Position numbers and translations under genes: made by a program. Below the pieces are notes generated by a model. That model did no database searches, was not told where the DNA came from, and saw only the letters and a program-made list of their open reading frames with translations. Shown piece by piece: positions 16,991 through 27,600 of a stretch of 64,000 nt of DNA. Each line of letters begins with the position of its first letter. The stretch's first letter is position 1. The stretch is from Rhizobium sp. L43 (lineage in GTDB: Bacteria > Pseudomonadota > Alphaproteobacteria > Rhizobiales > Rhizobiaceae): NCBI RefSeq assembly GCF_002531725.1, contig NZ_NWSQ01000011.1, forward strand, positions 62,001 to 126,000. Direction: 5' to 3'.

Positions 16991-17360
16991 TGAGGGTAGC
17001 GCTATGACGGCATGGCTCTTGTGTCGACCGGGCTAGCAAGTGCTACTGCAAACTATTACAGCGGGAGCCATTGGCGGAATGTCAAACAACTGAAGCTGCA
17101 TAACAATTTGTGCGCCTCGACCTCAGTATGGGGCACCAGTCTGGTTTGGCGTGGACACCATCAGATATTGGCGGCCGCCGTTTTAGGTTGCTCGTAGCCG
17201 CGGACTTCAATGAAAAGCAATTTCCCTTAGCAGCAGCTCGGCCTGAGCAAGCACCGTCTGCACGGCCTCCTGCTCCAAGTCTGGCGGAACTGTAGTCTTC
17301 GAATTATACGATGCGGTCATGAGAGCGCAAAGATCAGGAATAAAAGCGTAAAAATTAGCG
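16991..17360. other. Intergenic stretch between DUF3037 gene and tRNA-Gln
   Basis: About 370 bases with short frames only (such as 17110-17295) and no recognised domain or ribosome site. This is the region directly past the tRNA 3' end, a common place for integration scars. I did not find a repeated tRNA tail here. Confidence 0.4.
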
Positions 17361-17434
17361 TGGCTGGGGCGCCTGGATTCGAACCAGGGATGACGGTACC
17401 AAAAACCGTTGCCTTACCGCTTGGCGACGCCCCA
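17361..17434 (-). tRNA. tRNA-Gln (anticodon UUG)
   Basis: A 74-nt cloverleaf on the minus strand. The acceptor TGGGGCG pairs with CGCCCCA, the anticodon stem ACGGT/ACCGT encloses TTTTGGT, the T arm has GGTTCGAATCC, and the 3' end GCCA includes an encoded CCA. Position 34-36 reads TTG, decoding CAA/CAG. The HipA-like/DUF3037 pair lies on its 3' side. Confidence 0.95.
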
Positions 17435-17596
17435 ACAGAGCTTGAGCGGAAACCGCTTGCTCAAATCGACGCCTGATTAGCAAAGCTCTTCGCCTGTCAC
17501 AATGACTAAGTTTAACCCGGCGCAGATTTATGCGCTGCGCAGCACCCGCCGTCGTGATAGGAAGTGGCGACGTCATTGGCCCGAGATCATTCCTTC

Positions 17597-18508
17597 ATGG
17601 ACAGTCCCGCATTCGACCTCGCTTTCGAGCCGGCCTATGGGCAGGCCGTGCCGGTTGTTTCAGGGGTCGAGCGGGTTACAGTGAACAATCCCGGTCCTTT
17701 CACCTTTTTCGGCACCAACAGCTATATTGTCGGCGCTTCCTCGGTCGCGGTCATCGATCCCGGTCCGGAGGACGAGGCGCATTATCAAGCGCTGATGGCA
17801 GCGCTTGGCGGCCGCGCGGTGACGCATATCTTCGTCAGCCACACGCATCGCGACCACTCGCCGCTTTCCAGGCGGCTGCAGGCGGCAACGGGGGCGGAGA
17901 CGGTGGGCCAAGGGCCGCACCGGCCGGCGCGGCCGCTGCGCGAGGGCGAGGTCAATCCCTTTGCCGAAAGCTCGGATATATCTTTCGTGCCCGATATCGC
18001 GCTCAGTGACGGCCAGACCCTGTCGGGCGATGGCTGGGCGCTGAGCGCGGTGCTGACGCCGGGGCACACGGCCAATCATGCGGCCTTCGCACTTGAGGGA
18101 CGCGACATCCTGTTCTCCGGCGATCACGTCATGGCCTGGTCGACCTCGATCGTGGCACCCCCGGATGGTTCGATGGCGGATTACATGGAATCGCTCGACC
18201 GGCTGATGGAGCGCCAGGACCGTCTGTTGCTGCCCGGCCATGGCGGGCCGGTGACGGAGCCCTCGAGTTTCCTCAAGGCGCTAAAGGCGCATCGGCTGAA
18301 GCGCGAGCAGGCCGTGCTGGCGCGTGTCCAGGCCGGGGACAGGCAGATTGCCGAGATGGTGAAGGTGATCTATCACGATACCGATCCGAAGCTGCATGGG
18401 GCGGCCGCCCTTTCCGTGCTCGCCCATATCGAGGATCTTCTGGAGCGCGGCGAGATCGCGGCGGATGGGCCGCCTTCGCTGGCCGCCCACTACCGGCCGG
18501 CGGCATGA
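17597..18508 (+). CDS. MBL-fold metallo-hydrolase (LACTB2-like)
   Basis: 303 residues from ATG 17597; an in-frame GTG at 17564 overlaps AGGAA too closely to be used. Zinc-binding motif HTHRDHSP (H-x-H-x-DH) is near residue 85-90. It is followed by TPGHTANHAAF, FSGDHVMAW and LPGHGGPV, which supply the other metal ligands. A C-terminal winged-helix-like segment (LKREQAVLARV...AALSVLAHIEDLLERGEI) is typical of the LACTB2/GloB-like group. The substrate is unknown; RNA or thioester hydrolysis are both known in this group. It leads a compact operon with the next two genes. Confidence 0.85.
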   Translation: MDSPAFDLAFEPAYGQAVPVVSGVERVTVNNPGPFTFFGTNSYIVGASSVAVIDPGPEDEAHYQALMAALGGRAVTHIFVSHTHRDHSPLSRRLQAATGAETVGQGPHRPARPLREGEVNPFAESSDISFVPDIALSDGQTLSGDGWALSAVLTPGHTANHAAFALEGRDILFSGDHVMAWSTSIVAPPDGSMADYMESLDRLMERQDRLLLPGHGGPVTEPSSFLKALKAHRLKREQAVLARVQAGDRQIAEMVKVIYHDTDPKLHGAAALSVLAHIEDLLERGEIAADGPPSLAAHYRPAA

Positions 18509-18538
18509 ATATGAGGGTGGGGTCATGAGGATGGGGAC

Positions 18539-18997
18539 ATGACGATGAAGCCGCAAGCCGATTACAGCTATCGCAACGATGCCGATGTGCCCGGTTTTGC
18601 CGATGACCGGCCGCTGATCGTCTTCGATGGCGAATGCGTGTTCTGCTCCGGCTGGGTGAAATTCGCGCTGAAACATGACAAGAAGCAGCGATACCGGTTC
18701 CTCGCGGCGCAGACGCCGCTCGGCGAAGCGCTCTACCGGCATTACGGGCTGCACGCGCGCGACTATGAGACCAATATCCTGATCGAGAACGGCCGCGCCT
18801 TCTTCAAGTCCGACGGCTCGATCCGCATGGTGGCGGGCCTCGGCTTTCCCTATTCGCTGGTCAAGATTTTCCGGCTGCTGCCGCGGCGGGCGGCCGATGC
18901 GCTCTATGAATTCATCGCCCGCAACAGGCTGAAGATCGCCGGGCGGCAAAGCTGCATGGTGCCGACGCCGGAGCAGCGAAGCCGCTTCATCACATGA
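18539..18997 (+). CDS. DCC-family (DUF393) thiol-disulfide oxidoreductase-like protein
   Basis: 152 residues. The family motif D-G-x-C-x-x-C appears as VFDGECVFCSGWVKF at about residues 30-45, followed by FLAAQTPLGEAL. These are the hallmarks of the DCC/YuxK family, predicted to be thioredoxin-like. A late ...LPRRAADALYEFIARNR segment is also typical. Its last four bases overlap the start of the next gene, and it lies 30 bases after the MBL gene, so the three genes are probably one transcript. Confidence 0.85.
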   Translation: MTMKPQADYSYRNDADVPGFADDRPLIVFDGECVFCSGWVKFALKHDKKQRYRFLAAQTPLGEALYRHYGLHARDYETNILIENGRAFFKSDGSIRMVAGLGFPYSLVKIFRLLPRRAADALYEFIARNRLKIAGRQSCMVPTPEQRSRFIT

Positions 18998-20715
18998 GCG
19001 AGGACCGGTTTTGCCTGCTCATCATCGGCGGTTACGGCACGTTTGGCGGGCGGCTTGCCCGGCTGCTTGGCGATCAACCCAGGCTGAGGCTGCTGGTTGC
19101 GGGGCGCTCGCTTGAAAAGGCTGACGATTTCGTTGCAGATCTCCGGACGCCGAAAGATGGCGCCGAGGGCCTGGGAAGCAACAATCTCGGCGCGATGGTG
19201 CAGGCCGTCAGCTTCGACCGAGACGGCGATCTCACCGAACAGCTGACGCGGCTGAGGCCTCATCTCGTCGTCGATGCCTCGGGGCCGTTCCAGACCTTCG
19301 GAGAGGATGCCTATAAGGTCGCCGAGGCCTGCATCGGCCTCGGCATCGATTATGCCGATATCGCCGACAGCACCGGCTTTGTCGCCGGCATCGGTGGGCT
19401 CGATGCGGCAGCCAAGGCAAAGGGCACCTTCGCGCTTTCAGGGCTCAGCAGCCTGCCCGCCCTCTCCTTTGCAGCACTTAATGCGATGGCGCCGCATTTC
19501 TCCCGGATCGAATCTGTATCGGCGGGCATTGCCCCGTCGGCGCATGTGCGGATCGGGCTCAATGTCATCAGAGCGATCGCCACCTATGCCGGCAGACAAG
19601 TCACGGTGCTGCGCGATGGGCAGCCGGCCGCCGGGCGCGGGCTGATCGATGCGATGCGGGTGACGGTAGCGGCGCCAGGGGCAGCACCGCTGCGCAGCCG
19701 GAAATTCCTGCTGGTGGATGCGCCGGATCTCAAGCTGCTGCCGGCCCGCTTTGCCGATCTCAAATCTAGCTTCACCGGGGTCGGAACGGAGCCGCAGCCG
19801 CTGCAGCGCTTGCTCAGCTTCTCGGCAAGGCTCGTCCACCTCCGGCTGCTGCCATCGCTGCTGCCGATTGCACGGCTGCTACAGCGCGCCAGCCACGCTT
19901 TCGCGATCGGCGAACATCGCGGCGGCATGTTCGTCCGCATCAGTGGCATCGATCACGCGGGAAAGCGGCTGTCCTGCGGTTGGCATCTGATTGCCGAAGG
20001 TGATGACGGGCCGTTCATTCCCATCATCGGCGTCGACGCGCTGGTTCGCCGGCTGCTGAGCGGTGTACGGCCGGAGAATGGTGCGCGACCGGCGGCGGGG
20101 GAATTGCAGCTTGAAGATTTCGAAGCGGCCTTCCGGCGTTTTCAGATCACGACAGGCATCCGGATGGAAAACGAGGAGACCTGTCTGCCGCTTTACCGGC
20201 GGATTCTCGGCAGCGCCTGGGAGCGGCTGCCGCCGGCCCTCGCCGCGATCCATGCCGGCGGCACCCGCCTCGCCTCCGGCCGGGCGCGGATCGAGCGCGG
20301 CGGCGGGCTGCTGGCCAGGATCGTCGCCGGGGTGATCGGCTTTCCCAAGGCGGGCGAGGATGTGCCGGTCACGGTGCGTTTCGTTGCCGATGGCGACAAG
20401 GAGATCTGGACGCGGGATTTCGGCGGCACGGTGTTCCGCAGCTGGCAGGTCGAGGGAAAGGGCCGCGACCGGCATCTGCTCACCGAGGTGTTTGGGCCGT
20501 TCCGGGTGCTGATGGCGCTGGTGCCGGATGGGGAGAAGCTGCGGCTCGTCGTGCGCGGCTGGCGGTTCTGCGGGATTCCACTGCCGATGTTTCTGGCGCC
20601 TGGCGGGGATACGTATGAGGAGGAGCGCGATGGGCGGTTCCACTTTCACGTGGAGATCGGCGGGCGGCTGACGGGGTTGGTGGTGCGGTATACGGGGTGG
20701 TTGGTGGTGGAGTGA
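18994..20715 (+). CDS. Saccharopine dehydrogenase-like Rossmann protein with C-terminal DUF4166
   Basis: 573 residues; ATG 18994 overlaps the previous stop by four bases. The N-terminus MSEDRFCLLIIGGYGTFGGRLARLL carries the G-x-x-G-x-x-G nucleotide motif. DASGPFQTFGEDAYKVAEAC and YADIADSTGFVAGI match saccharopine-dehydrogenase-like reductases. The last ~190 residues (PLYRRILGSAWERLPPALAAIH...IWTRDFGGTVFRS) match DUF4166. The two domains are known to be joined, but no reaction is established. The shared operon with a DCC protein recurs widely and suggests a linked redox role (inference). Confidence 0.82.
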   Translation: MSEDRFCLLIIGGYGTFGGRLARLLGDQPRLRLLVAGRSLEKADDFVADLRTPKDGAEGLGSNNLGAMVQAVSFDRDGDLTEQLTRLRPHLVVDASGPFQTFGEDAYKVAEACIGLGIDYADIADSTGFVAGIGGLDAAAKAKGTFALSGLSSLPALSFAALNAMAPHFSRIESVSAGIAPSAHVRIGLNVIRAIATYAGRQVTVLRDGQPAAGRGLIDAMRVTVAAPGAAPLRSRKFLLVDAPDLKLLPARFADLKSSFTGVGTEPQPLQRLLSFSARLVHLRLLPSLLPIARLLQRASHAFAIGEHRGGMFVRISGIDHAGKRLSCGWHLIAEGDDGPFIPIIGVDALVRRLLSGVRPENGARPAAGELQLEDFEAAFRRFQITTGIRMENEETCLPLYRRILGSAWERLPPALAAIHAGGTRLASGRARIERGGGLLARIVAGVIGFPKAGEDVPVTVRFVADGDKEIWTRDFGGTVFRSWQVEGKGRDRHLLTEVFGPFRVLMALVPDGEKLRLVVRGWRFCGIPLPMFLAPGGDTYEEERDGRFHFHVEIGGRLTGLVVRYTGWLVVE

Positions 20716-20740
20716 GGGGTGCCTGTCGGTTTGCGCGGAT

Positions 20741-20916
20741 AGCTGCCCCTCACCCTAACCTTACCGGGGTCGAGCCCAGCGAGAGCGAGCGGGGGAACGG
20801 AGAGGCTGCGGCATGTGTTCTCTTCTCCCCAGCGGGGGTCCGAAGGACGGGTCGAGACACGTGGCTCGACCCAGGTAAAGGTGGCCCGAAGGGTCGGATG
20901 GGGGGGCCACACGGCA
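20741..20916. repeat. RIME-type palindromic repeat, family I
   Basis: Starts CTGCCCCTCACCCTAACC and contains GGGGTCCGAAGGACGGGTCG and CCAGGTAAAGGTGGCCCG, sharing modules with the element at 5241-5422 in the opposite order of arms. Confidence 0.65.
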
Positions 20917-20990
20917 CGCCCTCTCATCCGCCATGCCGACGCGAGCGCGGTTGAAACCCGCTTTGTCGTTGTAAGGAAAGACCGGCTTCG

Positions 20991-21060
20991 CCGGCCCCCT
21001 CATCCGCCCCACGGGCACCTTCTCCCCGCTGGGGAGAAGAGGGAATCGAGAGGTTGCGGC
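20991..21060. repeat. RIME-type palindromic repeat, half element
   Basis: GGCCCCCTCATCCGCC...GGGCACCTTCTCCCCGCTGGGGAGAAGAGGG is the left half of the complete elements at 24136 and 35521. The right half is missing here. Confidence 0.65.
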
Positions 21061-21131
21061 CGTAGGTCGCCGAGTCTGCCGCACCCTATCCCGGCCCTTT
21101 GCTTTGGGCCTAAGGCGTTTTCGCCCACTTC

Positions 21132-21273
21132 TCCTCCCTCATTCCTGTGCCTGTCACAGGAATCCAGCCACCGCGCTTCTGCGCGGTGATTGACTCTTAT
21201 CAGCCAAGGAGTCTCCCGCGCCCAGGGACCTGGGCGCACTGGATTCCTGTGACGAGCACAGGAATGAGGGAGG
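21132..21273. repeat. Palindromic repeat, family II
   Basis: The outer arms CCTCCCTCATTCCTGTG and CACAGGAATGAGGGAGG are inverted copies. Inner paired parts include ACAGGAATCCAG/CTGGATTCCTGT and small hairpins such as CGCGCTTCTGCGCG. The same element recurs at 23980 and 50352. Confidence 0.75.
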
Positions 21274-21330
21274 TTGGGGTAGCGTTCTCGCTAAAATTTT
21301 AGCTGGTGTGCCGTGATAGCAGGCCGAGTT

Positions 21331-21755
21331 TGCCGCACCCTATTCCGGGCCTTCGCTTGGGGTTCAGGGCGTTCGCAACTGCAATCGATTCGCCGGATCG
21401 ATTGCTGCCGCCTGCGGCGGCACCGGTACGGGCGTCGAACCTGCCGCACCCTATCCCGGCCCTTCGCTTGGGCTCAGGGCGTTCGCCGCTGCAATCGATT
21501 CGCCGGATCGATTGCTGCCGCCTGCGGCGGCACCGGTACGGGCGTCGAACCTGCCGCACCCTATCCCGGCCCTTCGCTTGGGCTCAGGGCGTTCGCCGCT
21601 GCAATCGATTCGCCGGATCGATTGCTGCCGCCTGCGGCGGCACCGGTACGGGCGTCGAACCTGCCGCACCCTATCCCGGCCCTTCGCTTGGGCTCAGGGC
21701 GTTCGCCGCTGCAATCGATTCGCCGGATCGATTGCTGCCGCCTGCGGCGGCACCG
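21331..21755. repeat. Tandem repeat, 110-bp unit, about 3.9 copies
   Basis: Units start with TGCCGCACCCTAT at 21331, 21442, 21552 and 21662. Units 2-4 are essentially identical; the first has several changes and one extra base. Each unit has the hairpin GCAATCGAT/ATCGATTGC and a CCGCCTGCGGCGG palindrome. The array stops within five bases of the DUF1499 stop codon. A degenerate partial unit lies near 21070-21120. Confidence 0.9.
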
Positions 21756-21759
21756 CGGC

Positions 21760-22668
21760 TCACCCACCCGCAATCCCCAGCAGTTCCGCATCCAGCGCCT
21801 TCAAATAATCGCCGGCGATTGCGGCGCTGAAGCCGAGGTCGTGTTGGCCGTAGCGGGAGGCGACGCGGATGTCGACGAAGGTGGTTTCGGCCTCTTCGCG
21901 CAGCCGGATGATGAAATCGAAGCGCAGGCCGAGGATCAGCGTGCGGGTGGTGCCCTGCAGCGTCACGCCGTTGGCGCCGCGGATCAGCTTGGCGACATCG
22001 TCGTCATAGGGGCGCGGCGTCGGCACGGGGATGATGCCGGGCGCATCGGTAACGGCGTCGTCGCCGGGCTGAGGTTTTGCCGGCTTGTCCTCGGGGTCGC
22101 GGTCCGGCTCGGTGGTACCTGATGTCTTGACGATCGTGAAGCCGCTCTGCTTGGCAACCTTGCGCACCGCTTCCAGCACCCGGTCGAGCGCGCCCTCATA
22201 ACGCCGGCCGGTGAGTTCGGGATAGGCTGATATCTGCTTTTCGCGATCCTCGGGCGTCACCTCGGCGTTGCGCTTCAGCCAGATCTGATCGGCGTGCGGT
22301 GGCGACAGCCAGTCCGGAGCGGAGGCCGGATCGGTGGAGACGTCGTGAATGTCAGGCAGCGTCATATAACGCTCGGCGGCAAGGGCGCCGAGGCCAAGCG
22401 GAAAGGCGGCATAGATCAGGGCGGCGAGCGCCGCCAGCCCGCCTTCGGCCCCTGTCATCCAGAGGCTGCGCAGCCCGAGCGCGGCGAGCATCGCCGCCAG
22501 CAGCGCGCAGCCGGCGGCGGCAATCAGCAGCAGCACGAGATAGGGGGTGGCCAGCCCGCCGAAGCGATGGGCAATCAGCACCGCCAGCGCCAGAACCAGC
22601 GAAAACGCCCCGAGCAGCCGCGAAAAGCGGGCGGCGCTGGAAACGGGACGGTCGAAACGGATGGCCAT
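21760..22668 (-). CDS. DUF1499 membrane protein
   Basis: 302 residues from ATG 22668 (MAIRFDRPVSSAARFSRLLG); the longer frame to 22722 is also possible. Three or four hydrophobic helices fill residues ~15-120. The C-terminal part contains YPELTGRRYEGALDRVLEAVRKVAKQSGF and a late TLILGLRFDFIIRLREE..TFVDIRVASRYGQHDLG, the pattern of DUF1499. Function is unknown. The stop lies directly against the 110-bp tandem array, so the mRNA 3' end would carry its hairpins. Confidence 0.8.
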   Translation of the reverse strand: MAIRFDRPVSSAARFSRLLGAFSLVLALAVLIAHRFGGLATPYLVLLLIAAAGCALLAAMLAALGLRSLWMTGAEGGLAALAALIYAAFPLGLGALAAERYMTLPDIHDVSTDPASAPDWLSPPHADQIWLKRNAEVTPEDREKQISAYPELTGRRYEGALDRVLEAVRKVAKQSGFTIVKTSGTTEPDRDPEDKPAKPQPGDDAVTDAPGIIPVPTPRPYDDDVAKLIRGANGVTLQGTTRTLILGLRFDFIIRLREEAETTFVDIRVASRYGQHDLGFSAAIAGDYLKALDAELLGIAGG

Positions 22669-22731
22669 CAAACTTACCGGTTGCTCGTCAGCGCCCGCGT
22701 CCTCGACCACGCAAATCGCCACAACCCTGTT

Positions 22732-22845
22732 TAGAGCATGATGCCGAAAAGTGTGAAGCGGTTTTCGGACGACATCATGCTCTATTCTTTGATTTAGATC
22801 CGGATTCAGATTTTAGGCCGGCCCGGCCTAAAATCATCCGGATCT
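22732..22845. repeat. Palindromic repeat, family III (two-hairpin element)
   Basis: The first hairpin, TAGAGCATGATGCCGAAAA to CATCATGCTCTA (22732-22784), has 12-base inverted ends. The second, AGATCCGGATTCAGATTTTA to CATCCGGATCT (22796-22845), surrounds ATTTTAGGCCGGcCCGGCCTAAAAT. I know this sequence pair as an abundant dispersed repeat in Rhizobium chromosomes. Confidence 0.8.
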
Positions 22846-23007
22846 GGGGCAAGATTCGGCTAAATTGAAACTATTGTCTGAGGCAATGCGTTGGAATCCA
22901 CGGCGAAGGCCATGACGAATCGGCGGTTGCTTCATAAGCCCTTGCTGATATGTCAAAAAAAGGCCATTCTGCCGCGGTTTCATCTCCAGATGCAGAGGAG
23001 AGACGGG

Positions 23008-23400
23008 ATGATTTCACCCGAGATTGCAGCAAGGCCGCAGGCGTCTGCGCTTGGCGGGATCGACCACCAGTCCGAGCCGATGCTGCCGATGGAGCTGCTC
23101 GAGCTCGAACTTTCGCTCGAAGGTTATGCCGGCGGCGATGCCGGCTTCTGCGAGGCGGTGCGCCGGGCAGCGGCACGCTCCGGCGGCGAACTACTGTTCG
23201 ACCTTCCGGCCGGAGGCCTCGTCCAGGATTGCCGCCGCATCGCCGTGCTGCGCATTCCGGGTGACGGCCAGGAGATGCGCGTCGTGCTGGCGCTGCTCGA
23301 CGATAACGGCACCGAGATCCGCATGCAGGCGCCCGACGAAGAGACCGCGCCGCTGGTGCGTTTCGCCGATGCTTTTATCGAATTGCTGGAGCGGATCTAG
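23008..23400 (+). CDS. Uncharacterised small soluble protein
   Basis: 130 residues from ATG 23008, chosen for the AGGAG upstream; the frame is open further left but without a ribosome site. Residues MISPEIAARPQASALGGIDHQSEP lead into an acidic alpha/beta-looking domain with PMELLELELSLEGYAGGDAGFCEAVRRAA and a late RFADAFIELLERI helix. No signal peptide, membrane helix or known motif is visible. I do not recognise the family. Confidence 0.6.
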   Translation: MISPEIAARPQASALGGIDHQSEPMLPMELLELELSLEGYAGGDAGFCEAVRRAAARSGGELLFDLPAGGLVQDCRRIAVLRIPGDGQEMRVVLALLDDNGTEIRMQAPDEETAPLVRFADAFIELLERI

Positions 23401-23415
23401 TTCTAGATCATCATA

Positions 23416-23661
23416 TCAGCGGCGCTCGGCCGCGGCTTCCGCAACGCTGCGGAAGGGAAATTTGCGCCCGCATTCGCACTTGATCATGAAGTTTTCCTGG
23501 TGATTGGAAGGCCGCTGCACGCCGAAGCCGCGCGGCAGCTGATCGACGTTGAAATCCGGGTGCTTGCGCTTGGGATCATCGATCTCAGAGGCTTCGGCAA
23601 AGCCCTCATTGCCGCATTGCGGACAGCTCAGTTTCTTCGAAAATCGATCGCGGATGGCCAT
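23416..23661 (-). CDS. Small zinc-ribbon-like protein
   Basis: 81 residues from ATG 23661 (MAIRDRFSKKLSCPQCGNEGFAE). Two cysteine pairs, CPQCGNEG near residue 13-16 and CECGRKFPF near 65-67, look like a zinc ribbon. The longer frame to 23856 has no good start. Function is unknown. It may be a nucleic-acid-binding or structural zinc protein, but nothing in the neighbourhood narrows this. It is convergent with the previous gene. Confidence 0.65.
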   Translation of the reverse strand: MAIRDRFSKKLSCPQCGNEGFAEASEIDDPKRKHPDFNVDQLPRGFGVQRPSNHQENFMIKCECGRKFPFRSVAEAAAERR

Positions 23662-23766
23662 GCTCGTTCCAATATTTGCGCGCCCCCTCATACAGAGGAA
23701 TGCCCGGCTGCGAAAGTGGAACCATATGCGGACGATGCCGTTCCTTTTTTCGAAAAGGAGGCGATC

Positions 23767-23964
23767 ATGCCCAACAAAGACCCGATCCCGACACCCAATG
23801 CCGATACACCGCGCGGCCCCACGCCGACCCCCGGCATTCCCGACCCCATCCAACAAAAACCGCCGCTGACGCCGGCGCAGGATCCGGCCGATACGAAGAA
23901 CCCTGGGGATAAGCCGCTTGATCCGGCCCTGCTGCCGATTGGGGATCCGGCTGGGGCGGCGTGA
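23767..23964 (+). CDS. Proline-rich small protein
   Basis: 65 residues from ATG 23767, with a near-perfect AGGAGG six bases upstream. The sequence is dominated by proline, aspartate and threonine (MPNKDPIPTPNADTPRGPTP ... DPALLPIGDPAGAA) and is predicted to be disordered. No signal peptide is visible. The strong ribosome site supports expression. Function is unknown. Confidence 0.6.
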   Translation: MPNKDPIPTPNADTPRGPTPTPGIPDPIQQKPPLTPAQDPADTKNPGDKPLDPALLPIGDPAGAA

Positions 23965-23979
23965 GAACGTCCGCCACAG

Positions 23980-24120
23980 CCTCCCTCATTCCGTGCTCGT
24001 CACAGGAATCCAGCCACCGCGCGTCGGCGCGGTGAATGACTGATGCGACGGCAAAGAGTATTCCGCGCCCAAAGCCTTGGGCGCACTGGATTCCTGTGAC
24101 AAGCACAGGAACGAGGGAGG
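23980..24120. repeat. Palindromic repeat, family II
   Basis: Arms CCTCCCTCATTCCGTGCTCG and GCACAGGAACGAGGGAGG, with inner TCACAGGAATCCAG/CTGGATTCCTGTGA. Same layout as 21132-21273 and 50352-50495. Confidence 0.75.
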
Positions 24121-24135
24121 AGAGGCGGTGCGTGC

Positions 24136-24257
24136 GGCCCCCTCATCCGCCTGCCGGCACCTTCTCCCCGCTGGGGCGAAGGGGATGTGTCGCGAGGTCT
24201 CGATTCCCTCTTCTCCCCTAGCGGGGAGAAGGTGCCCGTAGGGCGGATGAGGGGGCC
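24136..24257. repeat. RIME-type palindromic repeat, complete
   Basis: GGCCCCCTCATCCGCCTGCC at the left and GGCGGATGAGGGGGCC at the right are inverted. Inside, CACCTTCTCCCCGCTGGGG and TAGCGGGGAGAAGGTG form the paired hairpin arms. Confidence 0.8.
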
Positions 24258-24374
24258 ACACGGCACACCGGTCACGCCATCGACCCGATCTCGGCGACCG
24301 CCGGATATCACTCGCTTGACGGCATCCGCTGAAAGGACTTTCCTCAGGGGAGCTATGCCTCAAGGAATACACCA

Positions 24375-24653
24375 ATGCGCGTTCCCTTCCTCATCACCGT
24401 CATAACCACCCTCGCCGCCAGCCTTTCCGCCTGCCAGACGATGACGCCGGAGGAGCGGCGGGCGGCGGATGAGCAGCGGTGCCTCGGCTATGGCTTCCGC
24501 CGCGGCACGGATGGTTTTGCCACCTGCCTGCAGCGCATCGATCTCGACCGGCGGGCGGAATCGCGGGCGCAGAGTGCGGAGTTGATGCAGAGCATGGCCT
24601 GGGATCTGAACGGGCCTTATATCTACCGCGATCACTGGCGGCATCATCATTAA
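24375..24653 (+). CDS. Small putative lipoprotein
   Basis: 92 residues beginning MRVPFLITVITTLAASLSACQ. The hydrophobic stretch ends in a lipobox LSAC, so the product is probably a lipoprotein of about 73 mature residues. The mature part reads QTMTPEERRAADEQRCLGYGFRRGTDGFATC: two cysteines and a C-x-x-Y-G-F pattern. The tail is histidine-rich (RDHWRHHH). The motif Y-G-F-x-x-G-T-x-x-F-A-x-C recurs in small alphaproteobacterial lipoproteins without known function. It converges on ppdK. Confidence 0.72.
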   Translation: MRVPFLITVITTLAASLSACQTMTPEERRAADEQRCLGYGFRRGTDGFATCLQRIDLDRRAESRAQSAELMQSMAWDLNGPYIYRDHWRHHH

Positions 24654-24671
24654 ACCCTGGCTGCCCGGCTC

Positions 24672-27356
<2,685 letters not shown>

Positions 27357-27506
27357 CTTCCCCCCAACACCAAACCGCGATTAGCTTAATCCGTTGGTGT
27401 TGAAATGAAAATCGACAAATGCGGCAGAATGTTGCATTGCACAATAAATCTTTGGCGGTGCGGCGAATGAAACGATTGAAACCGTCGCCGACAGGGAAGA
27501 CGGCAT

Positions 27507-27545
27507 AAAAAAAGCTTTGCGGGACTGCAACATGTCCCGCAAAGC
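27507..27545 (-). terminator. Strong intrinsic terminator, minus strand
   Basis: Arms GCTTTGCGGGAC (27514-27525) and GTCCCGCAAAGC (27534-27545) form 12 perfect pairs with an 8-base loop. In the minus direction the stem is followed by TTTTTTT (27507-27513). The plus side has only CTTGTTT. Confidence 0.85.
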
Positions 27546-27600
27546 CTTGTTTCCGTCCGGCCAGGAAAACCGGACGGGGGGTCCCTCAACCCAGCGCATT
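27507..27600 (-). ncRNA. Candidate small RNA or short transcript ending in an intrinsic terminator
   Basis: Reading on the minus strand there is a hairpin CCGTCCGG/CCGGACGG (27553-27577), a short spacer, then a 12-pair terminator stem ending in seven T residues. No minus-strand gene lies upstream that would need this terminator. The 5' end is not defined; 27600 is a placeholder. A weak 72-codon frame (27381-27599) runs through but looks non-coding. Confidence 0.4.

Larger units (their letters stand above)
20716..21759. other. 1-kb repeat-dense intergenic block
   Basis: No supported gene. It holds two family I palindromic elements (20741-20916 and 20991-21060), one family II element (21132-21273) and a tandem array (21331-21755). 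Long open frames cross the array in several registers because the repeated unit is rich in CG codons, not because it codes. Confidence 0.7.

Noticed and set aside
16991..17434. tRNA-Gln as an attachment site for the HipA-like/DUF3037 segment
   Set aside because: I looked for a second copy of the tRNA 3' end left of the module and saw none, and no integrase gene is present. The position alone is not enough.
21331..21755. Array considered as CRISPR
   Set aside because: The repeats are directly adjacent 110-bp units without variable spacers, so it is a plain tandem repeat.
21313..22122. 269-codon frame across the 110-bp tandem array
   Set aside because: The protein would be a rotating repeat of arginine-rich text caused by a 110-bp unit that is not a multiple of three. 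It then runs antisense into the DUF1499 gene.
27381..27599. 72-codon minus-strand frame upstream of ppdK
   Set aside because: It runs straight through a perfect terminator hairpin, and its residues show no protein-like pattern. A small RNA is the better reading.
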